Shown: in pieces, positions 44,598 through 52,100 of the stretch
How the letters are laid out: each line of letters starts with the position of its first letter
How positions within the stretch are numbered: position 1 is the first letter of the stretch
Assembly: GCF_001039475.1 (NCBI RefSeq)
Contig: NZ_LELK01000004.1
Coordinates: 93,827-157,826 of the forward strand
Length of the DNA: 64,000 nucleotides
Source of the DNA: Guptibacillus hwajinpoensis
GTDB lineage: Bacteria > Bacillota > Bacilli > Bacillales > Guptibacillaceae
Direction of reading: 5' to 3'
Position numbers and translations under genes: made by a program
Notes under the pieces: model-generated
The model's database searches: none
What the model was told of the DNA's origin: nothing
The model's input: only the letters and a program-made list of their open reading frames with translations

Positions 44598-45391
44598 CGG
44601 GATCCTCCTTTGTTTATGATTGAGGTAACAATGTGCTTTGAAGAATTCTCAAAAAGAGAGAAGTAGTTAAGAATGTGTTTCGAAGGAAAAAGTTCTTTCT
44701 GTATGAGAGACGCTGGTTTTCCATCATTGTATTTTTTTAGAACCTGGTCCTGAACGGAACGGAGATAATGAAGCTTTTCTTCTAATCGTCTTCGACCGTT
44801 AGGAAGAATACCTGCATGAGAGCAAAAGACCGTATCGAAATCGTACGTTAACACTTTTTCAAGAGACTTGATAACGTCAGGGATCGATTCGAATGCAAAG
44901 ATGCTTTTGGGATGACTCATGACGTATAGGTCACCTGTAAACAACCATCCCTTCTCTTTCTCAAGTAGTGCAAGATGATCGGGAGCGTGTCCAGGTGTAT
45001 GAATCAGTTCAAATGTATGGTGCTTCGTTTGTAACTGACGCTCGATTGGTGCGGGTGTGAATGGTTTTCTTGAGCCCCAGAAGACGCGACGATAAAAAGG
45101 CAAATGAGGCTTTTGCTCGCACAACTGAATGCCAATGGGGTGAATATAGGTTGGAACATTTGTATTAAGAACCGAAGCATTACCTGTATGGTCTTCATGA
45201 TGGTGAGTGAAAAAGATTTGATTATAGGTTTCTTGTGAGAGGTAATTCAGGATTTCCTTCTGCAGCCGTTTCGGACCGCTATCAATTAATAGCTCATCAA
45301 CAAGGTAAAGATAGACGTTCATTCTAACGCCGCCGAGTTTAAATGTACCTTTAATTGCTTTAATGCTCTCAAATTCCGTAACAGTGAGCAA
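44594..45391 (-). CDS. Metallo-beta-lactamase-fold hydrolase, 265 aa
   Basis: Soluble metallo-hydrolase. The metal-binding FFTHHHEDHTGNA, the second ligand region IHTPGHAPDHLAL and the Asp of LFTGDLYV are present. The C-terminal helices LEEKLHYLRSVQDQVLKK are of the type found in MBL proteins with a winged C-terminal region. Substrate unknown. TTG start with AAGGTG upstream. A five-copy 20-bp array lies about 90-180 bp upstream. Confidence 0.82.
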   Translation of the reverse strand: MLTVTEFESIKAIKGTFKLGGVRMNVYLYLVDELLIDSGPKRLQKEILNYLSQETYNQIFFTHHHEDHTGNASVLNTNVPTYIHPIGIQLCEQKPHLPFYRRVFWGSRKPFTPAPIERQLQTKHHTFELIHTPGHAPDHLALLEKEKGWLFTGDLYVMSHPKSIFAFESIPDVIKSLEKVLTYDFDTVFCSHAGILPNGRRRLEEKLHYLRSVQDQVLKKYNDGKPASLIQKELFPSKHILNYFSLFENSSKHIVTSIINKGGSR

Positions 45392-45478
45392 AATGGATCA
45401 CACCTTCCGCTAGTCTAATTTTAGTATAGCTAGTTTTTAGTAGAAAAAAAGGATGATTATGTTCCTTGAGTGGTATTT

Positions 45479-45570
45479 ATTGTCCAAAATTGAATGATAT
45501 TAGCTAAAATCGAGTTTTATTAGCCAAATTTAGAATATATTAGCCAAAATCCAATTATATTGGCCAAACA
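45479..45570. repeat. Five-copy 20-bp-periodic array 1 (ATTAGCCAAAAT cores)
   Basis: Cores start at 45479, 45499, 45519, 45539 and 45559, an exact 20-bp step. They read ATTGTCCAAAAT, ATTAGCTAAAAT, ATTAGCCAAATT, ATTAGCCAAAAT and ATTGGCCAAACA. The 8-bp spacers differ (TGAATGAT, CGAGTTTT, TAGAATAT, CCAATTAT). Five bases beyond it stands the ohr terminator. Confidence 0.8.
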
Positions 45571-45575
45571 AAAGA

Positions 45576-45600
45576 GGGAGCTGCCAATCCGGCAGCTCCC
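45576..45600 (-). terminator. Terminator of ohr
   Basis: GGGAGCTGCC and GGCAGCTCCC form a 10-bp stem. On the minus strand CTCTTTTGTT follows. Confidence 0.85.
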
Positions 45601-45614
45601 TCTCATTTCTTCAC

Positions 45615-46037
45615 TTACTTCGCAATTGCTTCTAACTCAACCTCCATGTTGCCGCGAGTAGCTCTAGAGTAAGGGCATGTCTGATGAGCAGCTTCCACTA
45701 ATTCTTCTGCTGTTGCTTGATCGACGCCAGGAATCGTTACCTGAAGCTTTGCGCTAAGTCCAAACGCGCCGTCTTCTTCTTTGCCAATCGATACATGAGC
45801 TTCGACTGAAGTGTCTTTGATCTTAATACGCTTCATACGTGCAACCATATTTAGTGCGCTATCGAAGCATGCTGCATAGCCTGCTGCGAATAGTTGTTCA
45901 GGGTTAGTTGCTTCTCCACCTTGACCACCAAGTTCTTTCGGCATACGAAGATCCATGTTGATGACACCGTCTGATGATTCCACTTTACCTTGACGCCCAC
46001 CGTTAGCTACTGCTTTTGCTGTGTATAAAGCTTCCAT
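45615..46037 (-). CDS. ohrA: Organic hydroperoxide resistance protein (Ohr), 140 aa
   Basis: Thiol peroxidase that reduces organic hydroperoxides. The two reactive cysteines are Cys57 (YAACFDSAL) and Cys121 (HQTCPYSRATRG), with the OsmC/Ohr fold and the Ohr-specific TNPEQLFAAGYAACF. It is divergent from the OhrR gene, with palindromic operators between. RBS AGGAGG precedes the ATG on the minus strand. Confidence 0.95.
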   Translation of the reverse strand: MEALYTAKAVANGGRQGKVESSDGVINMDLRMPKELGGQGGEATNPEQLFAAGYAACFDSALNMVARMKRIKIKDTSVEAHVSIGKEEDGAFGLSAKLQVTIPGVDQATAEELVEAAHQTCPYSRATRGNMEVELEAIAK

Positions 46038-46060
46038 TATAAATTCCTCCTAATATTTAA

Positions 46061-46072
46061 ATTGTGCACAAT
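46061..46072. promoter_or_regulatory. OhrR operator-like palindrome near ohr
   Basis: ATTGTGCACAAT is a perfect palindrome 24 bp from the ohr start. The TTGTGCACAA core is repeated exactly at 46164. OhrR is the obvious candidate to bind. Confidence 0.65.
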
Positions 46073-46163
46073 TTAATTTTACAAAATTAAATATACAATG
46101 CCTCTTTCATTTTGTCAACGAAACAACTCGAGTTGACATCGTCATCTAATCGGGATAAATTGA

Positions 46164-46173
46164 TTGTGCACAA
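46164..46173. promoter_or_regulatory. OhrR operator-like palindrome near ohrR
   Basis: TTGTGCACAA, identical to the core at 46062-46071, lies 26 bp before the ohrR start. The pair would let OhrR repress both divergent genes. Confidence 0.65.
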
Positions 46174-46199
46174 CTTACTACAAAAGAAGGTGTACTAAA

Positions 46200-46649
46200 A
46201 TGGAACTCAATGAGCAGTTGAAACTAGAAAATCAGCTTTGTTTTTCGGTGTATGCATGTTCGAGAGAGATTACGAAAATGTATCGCCCTTATTTAGATAA
46301 ACTAGGTATTACGTATCCTCAATACCTTGTCCTGCTTGTTCTTTGGGAACAACATGAAACAACAGTTAAAGCACTCGGAGCGGAATTGTATTTAGATTCA
46401 GGAACACTCACACCGCTCCTCAAGCGAATGGAGGAGTCCGGGCTTGTTAGAAGGGAACGCTCCAAAGAAGATGAACGAAAAGTGATGGTTCGTTTAACGA
46501 CAAAAGGGGAAGAGTTAAGGGACGAGGCTTCGATTATCCCAGATGCTATGGCGACGAACAGTGGTCTGTCGAAAGAGGAATTCACGAAAGCGTTAAGTGG
46601 TTTCCAACAGTTGCTGGATCATATTCATTCTGTAAATGATAAAAAATAA
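46200..46649 (+). CDS. ohrR: Organic peroxide sensor OhrR (MarR family), 149 aa
   Basis: Winged-helix repressor. The peroxide-sensing Cys is Cys14 in ENQLCFSVYACSREITKMY; a second Cys at position 20 is noted. The DNA-binding wing follows LYLDSGTLTPLLKRMEESG, with RERSKEDERKVMV in the wing. ATG 46200 has GAAGGTG upstream; starts before it lie inside the operator. It is divergent from ohrA. Confidence 0.93.
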   Translation: MELNEQLKLENQLCFSVYACSREITKMYRPYLDKLGITYPQYLVLLVLWEQHETTVKALGAELYLDSGTLTPLLKRMEESGLVRRERSKEDERKVMVRLTTKGEELRDEASIIPDAMATNSGLSKEEFTKALSGFQQLLDHIHSVNDKK

Positions 46650-46653
46650 AGCA

Positions 46654-46683
46654 TTGACAAAGTGATCTCGGAATAAGTATAAT
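46654..46683 (+). promoter_or_regulatory. SigA promoter of the second MarR gene
   Basis: TTGACA (46654-46659) and TATAAT (46678-46683) are separated by 18 bp. Both boxes match the consensus. An MhqR-like operator begins right after the -10 box. Confidence 0.8.
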
Positions 46684-46701
46684 TATCTCGAATTCAAGAT
46701 A
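46684..46701. promoter_or_regulatory. MhqR-type operator 1
   Basis: TATCTCGAATTCAAGATA is a near-perfect palindrome resembling the B. subtilis MhqR box (TATCTCGAATTCGAGATA). Its position at +1 suits autorepression. Confidence 0.75.
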
Positions 46702-46723
46702 TTAGAGACTAAGGGTGAAGACC

Positions 46724-47164
46724 ATGAATGAAATCGATCGTGAACTGTCATTAAAACTGTTTATTGTACTTGCAAGGGCAAGTCGATCAGTCACAGATGA
46801 AATTAAAACAGATATCCAGAGTTATGGGTTAAATCCTACAGAATTCGCTGTACTTGAATTGCTTTATCACAAAGGAAGTCAGCCGTTGCAGCAAATTGGA
46901 GAGAAAATCCTACTCGCAAGTGGAAGCATCACGTATGTTGTCGACAAGCTTGAAGGCAAAGGCTATTTAACTCGTAATCCTTGCCCGAATGATCGCAGGA
47001 TTACACATGCGGTGATATCAGATGAAGGAAAAAGCTTGATGGATCGTATTTTCCCTGATCATATGAAGCAGGTTCAATCCATCTTTGCTGGATTGGACAT
47101 TAGTGAAAAAGAAACAGCGATCGGCTTGTTGAAGAAACTTGGTCACTACGCAGAGAAGCTTTAA
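46724..47164 (+). CDS. mhqR: MarR-family quinone-responsive repressor (MhqR-like), 146 aa
   Basis: Winged-helix regulator. The HTH is near GEKILLASGSITYVVDKLEG and the wing at NPCPNDRRITHAV. Similarity to MhqR/YkvE and the MhqR boxes around it support control of quinone detoxification. The ATG at 46724 follows AGGGTGA with proper spacing; the in-frame GTG at 46715 does not. Confidence 0.85.
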   Translation: MNEIDRELSLKLFIVLARASRSVTDEIKTDIQSYGLNPTEFAVLELLYHKGSQPLQQIGEKILLASGSITYVVDKLEGKGYLTRNPCPNDRRITHAVISDEGKSLMDRIFPDHMKQVQSIFAGLDISEKETAIGLLKKLGHYAEKL

Positions 47165-47183
47165 GAGCTTCTTTTCGGCCTGA

Positions 47184-47201
47184 TATCTCGAATTCAAGAC
47201 A
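47184..47201. promoter_or_regulatory. MhqR-type operator 2
   Basis: TATCTCGAATTCAAGACA, 17 of 18 identical to operator 1, lies between the regulator and the quinone reductase gene. Confidence 0.7.
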
Positions 47202-47222
47202 ATTGAAATGAAGACAGTTTAC

Positions 47223-47247
47223 GTTTAAGCATCTTTCAAAAGGGTAT
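47223..47247 (+). promoter_or_regulatory. SigB general-stress promoter
   Basis: GTTTAA (47223-47228), 13-bp spacer, GGGTAT (47242-47247) matches the SigB consensus at all twelve positions. It would drive the quinone reductase gene 90 bp downstream. Confidence 0.72.
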
Positions 47248-47248
47248 A

Positions 47249-47266
47249 TATCTCGAAGTAGAGATA
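47249..47266. promoter_or_regulatory. MhqR-type operator 3
   Basis: TATCTCGAAGTAGAGATA is a third MhqR-like palindrome, beginning one base after the SigB -10 box, so it could repress transcription from that promoter. Confidence 0.7.
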
Positions 47267-47337
47267 GTTATGAGCGAGTAAGCTAGATCAGCCGGCAGTG
47301 GCTTTTCTATAAATTACAATTCAAAAGGAGTGGCATA

Positions 47338-47964
47338 ATGAGTACAAAGATTTTAATACCGTATTACAGTGCATATGGTCACATTTATCAAATGGTGCAA
47401 GCCGTAGCTGAAGGCGCAAAAGGCGCTGGCGACGTTGAAGTGAAGGTTGTAAAGGTTCCAGAATTTGATGCTGTGAAACAGGCAATGTCTCAACAACCGC
47501 CTTACGTAGAAGCGCAAGAAGCACAAGATGACATTCCAGAAGCAACGCTTGATGATCTTCGCTGGGCTGATGGTATTGTCTGGGGCGTTCCAACTCGATA
47601 TGGCTCTATGCCAGCACAAATGAAGCAGTACCTCGATTCAGCTGGTTCACTCTGGATGAATGGTGAGCTTGAAGGGAAAGCCACTGCCGTCGTTACAAGC
47701 ACGGGTTCTGTTCATGGTGGTCAAGAATCAACAGCTATTACAACATTCGTTCCACTCATGCACTTTGGCATGATTTATGTGGGCTTACCATATGGTGAGA
47801 ACCCAGAGCAGCTTACAACTGAAGGGATCGGCGGTTCACCATACAGTGCATCGACGATTGCTGGTACGGACGGTTCACGCTCACCTGTTGAAGCGGAACT
47901 AACAATGGCATCTCGCCTTGGTGCACGAGTAGCGAAAGTTGCCGGTGCATTGAAAACGATCTAA
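47338..47964 (+). CDS. wrbA: NAD(P)H:quinone oxidoreductase, WrbA type, 208 aa
   Basis: FMN-dependent two-electron quinone reductase. The flavodoxin-like phosphate loop is YYSAYGHIYQM. GVPTRYGSMPAQMKQYLD and TSTGSVHGGQESTAI are WrbA hallmarks. RBS AAAGGAGTGGCATA. The promoter region combines a SigB promoter with MhqR boxes, consistent with a role in quinone and general stress. Confidence 0.93.
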   Translation: MSTKILIPYYSAYGHIYQMVQAVAEGAKGAGDVEVKVVKVPEFDAVKQAMSQQPPYVEAQEAQDDIPEATLDDLRWADGIVWGVPTRYGSMPAQMKQYLDSAGSLWMNGELEGKATAVVTSTGSVHGGQESTAITTFVPLMHFGMIYVGLPYGENPEQLTTEGIGGSPYSASTIAGTDGSRSPVEAELTMASRLGARVAKVAGALKTI

Positions 47965-47971
47965 TTAAAAT

Positions 47972-48007
47972 AAATCCAGCTTCTCACATCGAGAGGCTGG
48001 ATTTTTG
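47972..48007. terminator. Convergent terminator
   Basis: AAATCCAGC and GCTGGATTT form the base of a stem between wrbA and the YndJ-like gene. T5 follows on the plus strand. Confidence 0.75.
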
Positions 48008-48943
48008 TATACTCGTCTTTGTCTCATGAAATGCTGTCACACCGAGTAATCCAAATAGAGAGAACCCAAATGTGTTCACAAAACCATGAAAAAAGACCAT
48101 TAAGGGTATACCAAGAATAACTGTTTCATTTATATGCGCAAATCCGTAAATCATTGCGGAGCTCATCGAAAAGAGAAGGGATACAAATGAAATGGATAGA
48201 AGCATTTTCACTGCGTAATCCAACTTCGGAATTAAGTAGACGAGACAAAGAATGGAGAAAACGACGAGCGGCGTAACGAATTCTACAACTGAAGCAAATT
48301 CGAGAACAGGCATGGTGTCTCCGAATGTAATTCCTGCTGCAATAAATGGCGGACCAATTAACACGAAGAAAGCAATTAGTTTGAACCAGGGCTTCAATAC
48401 AGGTGCTGTTCCAACAAGCATTCTCCCAATGAACGCCATTGAAATCGGTGTGATGAATGCGGCGTAATGGAAGTGAATAGATGTTAGCAGCACAATGACA
48501 TCGCTAAAGTTAAGAATCTGTATGCCTGATCGATGGAGAACCAGCCAGACACCACCGATGCTAATATACATCAACCCAATCTGTATTAAGATATCGAAAA
48601 TTCTACTTTTCTTCCATTCTTGTATGACTCGAGTGAAGCCGTAAAGAGCAATAAGAATGGTCGTGATTAGCCATGGAACTGCAAAAAGAACGGCAATAAG
48701 TCCCTGTTCAAAAAAGAAGGATATACCTGCACACACTGCAGCAAAAGGCTGAAGGCGCGTTCCATAACGATAAAATGCGTTCTTTTGTGGGACAAGGTTC
48801 AGTGTTAAAGGAACGAGAACCAAATAAGCGAATAGTAATAACATCATGACATATTGGAGAGTATCAATTGGCGTGGTAATTAATTTTGCCACCACAAATA
48901 GAACCCAAAGAAAGAGACCAGCAAAGCTACTTGTTTTCATCAT
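47984..48943 (-). CDS. YndJ-like multi-pass membrane protein, 319 aa
   Basis: About nine TM helices. SIHFHYAAFITPISMAF and FHGFVNTFGFSLFGLLG match my recollection of the YndJ family. B. subtilis YndJ has an extra C-terminal domain, so this would be the membrane part alone. Function unknown. Confidence in the family name is moderate. Confidence 0.65.
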   Translation of the reverse strand: MMKTSSFAGLFLWVLFVVAKLITTPIDTLQYVMMLLLFAYLVLVPLTLNLVPQKNAFYRYGTRLQPFAAVCAGISFFFEQGLIAVLFAVPWLITTILIALYGFTRVIQEWKKSRIFDILIQIGLMYISIGGVWLVLHRSGIQILNFSDVIVLLTSIHFHYAAFITPISMAFIGRMLVGTAPVLKPWFKLIAFFVLIGPPFIAAGITFGDTMPVLEFASVVEFVTPLVVFSILCLVYLIPKLDYAVKMLLSISFVSLLFSMSSAMIYGFAHINETVILGIPLMVFFHGFVNTFGFSLFGLLGVTAFHETKTSIQKSSLSM

Positions 48944-49017
48944 GATTTCACCTCTCTATTAGTGTACGATGAAGAGAAGTGAGAGAAAAGGTAAATTTTG
49001 AAAGAGAGGCGAATGAA

Positions 49018-49899
49018 ATGGAAATGTCTACAAAACCTGTACTAGGGTTTATCGGTATAGGAGTGATGGGAGAAAGCATGGTAAGAAATTTGACCAATGC
49101 AGGATACCGAACACTCATTTATACAAGAACGAAACAGAAAGCGGAGGCTCTTGTTACTGAGGGAGCAGAATGGCAGGAGTCAGTGAAAGATCTATCATCA
49201 AAAGCGGATGTGATCTTGACGATGGTTGGCTATCCAAAAGATGTAGAAGAAGTGTACATAGGCGAGGACGGAATACTTGAAAACGCGCGTCCGCAATCGA
49301 TTTTGATTGATATGACCACTTCAAGTCCAGCACTTGCGGAGGAGATCTATCAGCATGCGTTGTCGAAGCAGCTCTATGCGCTTGATGCTCCTGTTTCAGG
49401 AGGAGATGTAGGTGCTAGAGAAGGAAAGTTATCGATTATGGTAGGTGGCGAGTTAGAAATCTTCGAGCAAGTTAAGCCTGTGCTTGGCGTAATGGGACAA
49501 AACATTGTGCTGCAAGGTCCTGCTGGAGCAGGGCAGCATACAAAAATGTGCAATCAGATTGCAATTGCCAGCAACATGATCGGGGTTTGTGAAGCAATCG
49601 TCTACGCTGAAAAAGCTGGACTAAATCCTACTACTGTTCTAGAGAGCATTGGCTCAGGAGCGGCAGGAAGTTGGTCATTAAGTAACCTCGCACCACGAAT
49701 GATTTCAAATCGCTTAGAGCCAGGATTCTATGTGAAGCATTTCATTAAAGATATGACGATTGCCCTGGAGTCTGCAAAGAATATGGGTATGCTCACGCCA
49801 GGACTTGAGCTTTCCAAGCAATTATACGAAGATCTCGCTGAACGAGGGGAAGAGGATAGTGGTACACAGGCGCTAGTGAAACTGTTTCGTGAGAATTAA
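49018..49899 (+). CDS. ykwC: Beta-hydroxyacid dehydrogenase (YkwC-like), 293 aa
   Basis: NAD(P)-dependent dehydrogenase of the 3-hydroxyisobutyrate/tartronate-semialdehyde group. The Rossmann motif GFIGIGVMGESMVRNL opens the protein. The substrate motif DAPVSGGDVGAREG and the catalytic Lys in HTKMCNQIAIASNM are present. GAAGSWSLSNLAPRM and FYVKHFIKDM match YkwC. ATG 49018 has GAGAGG 8 nt upstream; frames before it lack an RBS. Confidence 0.9.
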   Translation: MEMSTKPVLGFIGIGVMGESMVRNLTNAGYRTLIYTRTKQKAEALVTEGAEWQESVKDLSSKADVILTMVGYPKDVEEVYIGEDGILENARPQSILIDMTTSSPALAEEIYQHALSKQLYALDAPVSGGDVGAREGKLSIMVGGELEIFEQVKPVLGVMGQNIVLQGPAGAGQHTKMCNQIAIASNMIGVCEAIVYAEKAGLNPTTVLESIGSGAAGSWSLSNLAPRMISNRLEPGFYVKHFIKDMTIALESAKNMGMLTPGLELSKQLYEDLAERGEEDSGTQALVKLFREN

Positions 49900-49908
49900 T
49901 TGAACAGA

Positions 49909-49943
49909 AAGAGACCCGGAGCGAGTGCTTCGGGTCTCTTTTC
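49909..49943 (+). terminator. Terminator of ykwC
   Basis: AGAGACCCG pairs with CGGGTCTCT and is followed by TTT. Repeat copy G lies 5 bp beyond. Confidence 0.85.
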
Positions 49944-49947
49944 TATA

Positions 49948-50122
49948 AGCTCTTTTGGTAAGCATTGTTGTTTTTACTATAGAGTAGTGGTCGATTTCCG
50001 CTCCAGGATGCTCACCTGTCCCGCTAGTCCCACAGGAGTCGAGCACCTTCCGCTCCAATTAGCTAAGTGTGGCTTTTTATACGAACACCCTCTCAAAAAC
50101 AACAATCTTTTAGAGAAGAGCC
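49948..50122. repeat. GC-rich repeat family 1, opposite half-core copy G
   Basis: About 175 bp. It keeps CCGCTCCAGGATGCTC, jumps directly to ACCTGTCCCGCTAGTCCC, and ends CACAGGAGTCGAGCACC. This is the half that copies E and F have lost. Arms: AGCTCTTTTGGTAAGCATTG and CAATCTTTTAGAGAAGAGCC. TTTCTAT occurs on both sides. Confidence 0.8.
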
Positions 50123-50178
50123 TTTCTATTAGCATAAAGGTAAGTTTCCTCTAGTTGCCGAATAAACTGGTAAAGTGA

Positions 50179-50487
50179 TTATTTCTCTTCTTTTTGACGC
50201 TTTTCGATTTCCTCAGAAACGACAAAAGCAAGATCGTCATTACCGAAGAGAGAAAGTACACCGATCACTGTTTGGTCTGGAATGTGCTCTGATTCTTCTT
50301 TAGGCACAACTAGCTCGATGCTTTGTTTTAGAGAAGGGTTGTTGATTTGATCAGGGTATGCTTTCGCATACAGTGTTTCCGGATTAAGATCATTGTTTAC
50401 GCACCACTGAGCAAACACTAGGATCATCATGTTCTCATCTCGTTTGTAGTTTTCAATAACTTGTTCTTGAATCTCTTTTTGGTCCAT
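50179..50487 (-). CDS. Conserved small Bacillus protein, 102 aa
   Basis: Soluble, acidic protein of unknown function. It reads MDQKEIQEQVIENYKRDEN with FAQWCVNNDLNPETLYAKAY and VLSLFGNDDLAFVV. It may be related to YxiS, but I am not sure. The start at 50487 follows GGAGGGCCTTT; longer frames upstream have no RBS. It is divergent from the YxiO-like gene. Confidence 0.72.
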   Translation of the reverse strand: MDQKEIQEQVIENYKRDENMMILVFAQWCVNNDLNPETLYAKAYPDQINNPSLKQSIELVVPKEESEHIPDQTVIGVLSLFGNDDLAFVVSEEIEKRQKEEK

Positions 50488-50649
50488 AAAGGCCCTCCGT
50501 TCTACTATTCTACCGTTAGTGTACTCGCCGGAAGAAAGTGTGGCAAGTCTGTTGGTTGTAAAATAAATATTAAGAAAGCCCATAATGAAAGAATTGGTTC
50601 ATACAACTGCTATGCTAAATACAATCGAATATTATTGGGGGGAAACGAG

Positions 50650-51936
50650 ATGAGAAAAAGAGAGATCCGGAGTTGGATGATGTACGATTTTGCAAACTCC
50701 GCGTTTGCGACGACAATGATGGCAGCTGTCTTACCTGTATTCTATTATGACGTAGCAGCAAAAAACATTGATCGTAGTCTTGCAACATCTTACTGGGGCT
50801 ATTCTCAGTCTCTTGCCGTTCTAATTGTTGCGCTTCTTTCTCCAGTTCTTGGGGCAATAGCAGATTACTCTAGTTCGAAGAAGAAGTTTCTGCGATTCTT
50901 TGCTTATATGGGGATGACCGCAAGTATCTTAATGGCATTTATTGGGGAGGGTGGTTACCTCATAGCTTCTATTCTATTAATATTCGGAACGATTGGTTTT
51001 TCAGGAAGTAACGTGTTCTATGACGCTTTTTTACCTGAAATTGCAAAAGGGGAAGAGATGGACCGTATTTCCTCAAGAGGCTATGCGTTTGGTTATATAG
51101 GTGGCGGACTTTTGCTTCTCATTAACCTGCTCATGATTATGAACCCATCCTGGTTCCTTCTCCCGAACGCACTTGTTGCAACGCAGCTCTCATTTGCAAG
51201 CGTTGGGGTATGGTGGTTTGTTTTCTCCATTCCAATGTTCAAACATGTTAAAGAGCAGCGGCATACCCAGCCCGAGTTAAGCGGATCATATATGTCGATT
51301 GGTTTTAAACGCTTAAGAATGACATTTAAAGAATTGAATCACTATAAGCAGCTTTTACTGTTTCTAGTAGCTTTCTGGCTATTTAATGATGGCATTTCTA
51401 CTATTATCAAAATGGCAACCATTTACGGCCGAGATATTGGCATTGGAGCGAACGATTTGATTGCCGCATTGCTCATTACGCAATTTGTTGGCATACCTTT
51501 TGCTTTTTTCTTCGGCTACCTTGCAAAGAAAATCAGTGCCAAACGAGCACTTATGATCGCCCTCTGGATTTATGTTGGAATCGTACTGTTAGGCTATTTT
51601 ATGACAACAGCTACCCATTTCTACCTTCTGGCGATGATGGTTGGATTTGTCCAGGGTGGAGCACAGGCTCTCAGTCGTTCCATCTTCGGAAGTATGGTCC
51701 CTGACCATCGTCACGCTGAGTTCTACGGTTTCTACGGCATATCAGCTAAGTTCTCAGCCATCTTTGGTCCGTTCCTCTTCGCTTTTGTTGGGCAGCTTAC
51801 AGGCTCAAGTCGCTATGGGATCGTGTCACTCGTCATTTTCTTCCTAGCGGGAATCTACTTACTTAGCAAAGTTAACATCGATAAAGGAAAAGAGCAGGCA
51901 CAGATTGTGATGGTGAATGAGGGTGTTGATGTGTGA
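50650..51936 (+). CDS. yxiO: MFS transporter, UMF1/Atg22-like (YxiO), 428 aa
   Basis: Twelve-TM major-facilitator protein of the UMF1 (vacuole effluxer Atg22-like) family. The N-terminal signature SWMMYDFANSAFATTMM is diagnostic, followed by SPVLGAIADYSSSKKKFL (motif A) and GFVQGGAQALSRSIFGSMVP. The length equals B. subtilis YxiO. The start is set by GGGGGG and a 7-nt spacer. Substrate is unknown. A five-copy 20-bp repeat array begins 10 bp after the stop, before the terminator. Confidence 0.88.
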   Translation: MRKREIRSWMMYDFANSAFATTMMAAVLPVFYYDVAAKNIDRSLATSYWGYSQSLAVLIVALLSPVLGAIADYSSSKKKFLRFFAYMGMTASILMAFIGEGGYLIASILLIFGTIGFSGSNVFYDAFLPEIAKGEEMDRISSRGYAFGYIGGGLLLLINLLMIMNPSWFLLPNALVATQLSFASVGVWWFVFSIPMFKHVKEQRHTQPELSGSYMSIGFKRLRMTFKELNHYKQLLLFLVAFWLFNDGISTIIKMATIYGRDIGIGANDLIAALLITQFVGIPFAFFFGYLAKKISAKRALMIALWIYVGIVLLGYFMTTATHFYLLAMMVGFVQGGAQALSRSIFGSMVPDHRHAEFYGFYGISAKFSAIFGPFLFAFVGQLTGSSRYGIVSLVIFFLAGIYLLSKVNIDKGKEQAQIVMVNEGVDV

Positions 51937-51945
51937 GGAGGGTTT

Positions 51946-52037
51946 TCGCGGATATAACCTCAAAATCGCGGATATATTTCGATTTTCGCGGAAATAACAG
52001 CACTTTTCGCGGATATATCGAAAAAATCGCGGATATA
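51946..52037. repeat. Five-copy 20-bp-periodic array 2 (TCGCGGATATA cores)
   Basis: Cores start at 51946, 51966, 51986, 52007 and 52027: steps of 20, 20, 21 and 20 bp. Four are TCGCGGATATA, the third is TCGCGGAAATA. The spacers of 9-10 bp differ. The array lies between the YxiO stop and its terminator, so it is probably transcribed. Confidence 0.8.
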
Positions 52038-52064
52038 TTGGAAATTAGACGTCACATGAGAAAT

Positions 52065-52092
52065 GCTCAGAGTTTCCTCTGAGCAATTTTTT
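52065..52092 (+). terminator. Terminator of the yxiO transcript
   Basis: GCTCAGAG and CTCTGAGC pair around TTTC and are followed by AATTTTTT. Confidence 0.82.
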
Positions 52093-52100
52093 GATACCGC

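Noticed and set aside
45479-45570. CRISPR array
   Set aside because: The conserved cores are only 12 bp with 8-bp spacers, and no cas gene is present. The same holds for the array at 51946.
50461-50649. Extended N-terminus of the YxiO-like transporter
   Set aside because: It overlaps the divergent gene and its RBS; the ATG at 50650 is preceded by a G-rich RBS and gives the usual family length.
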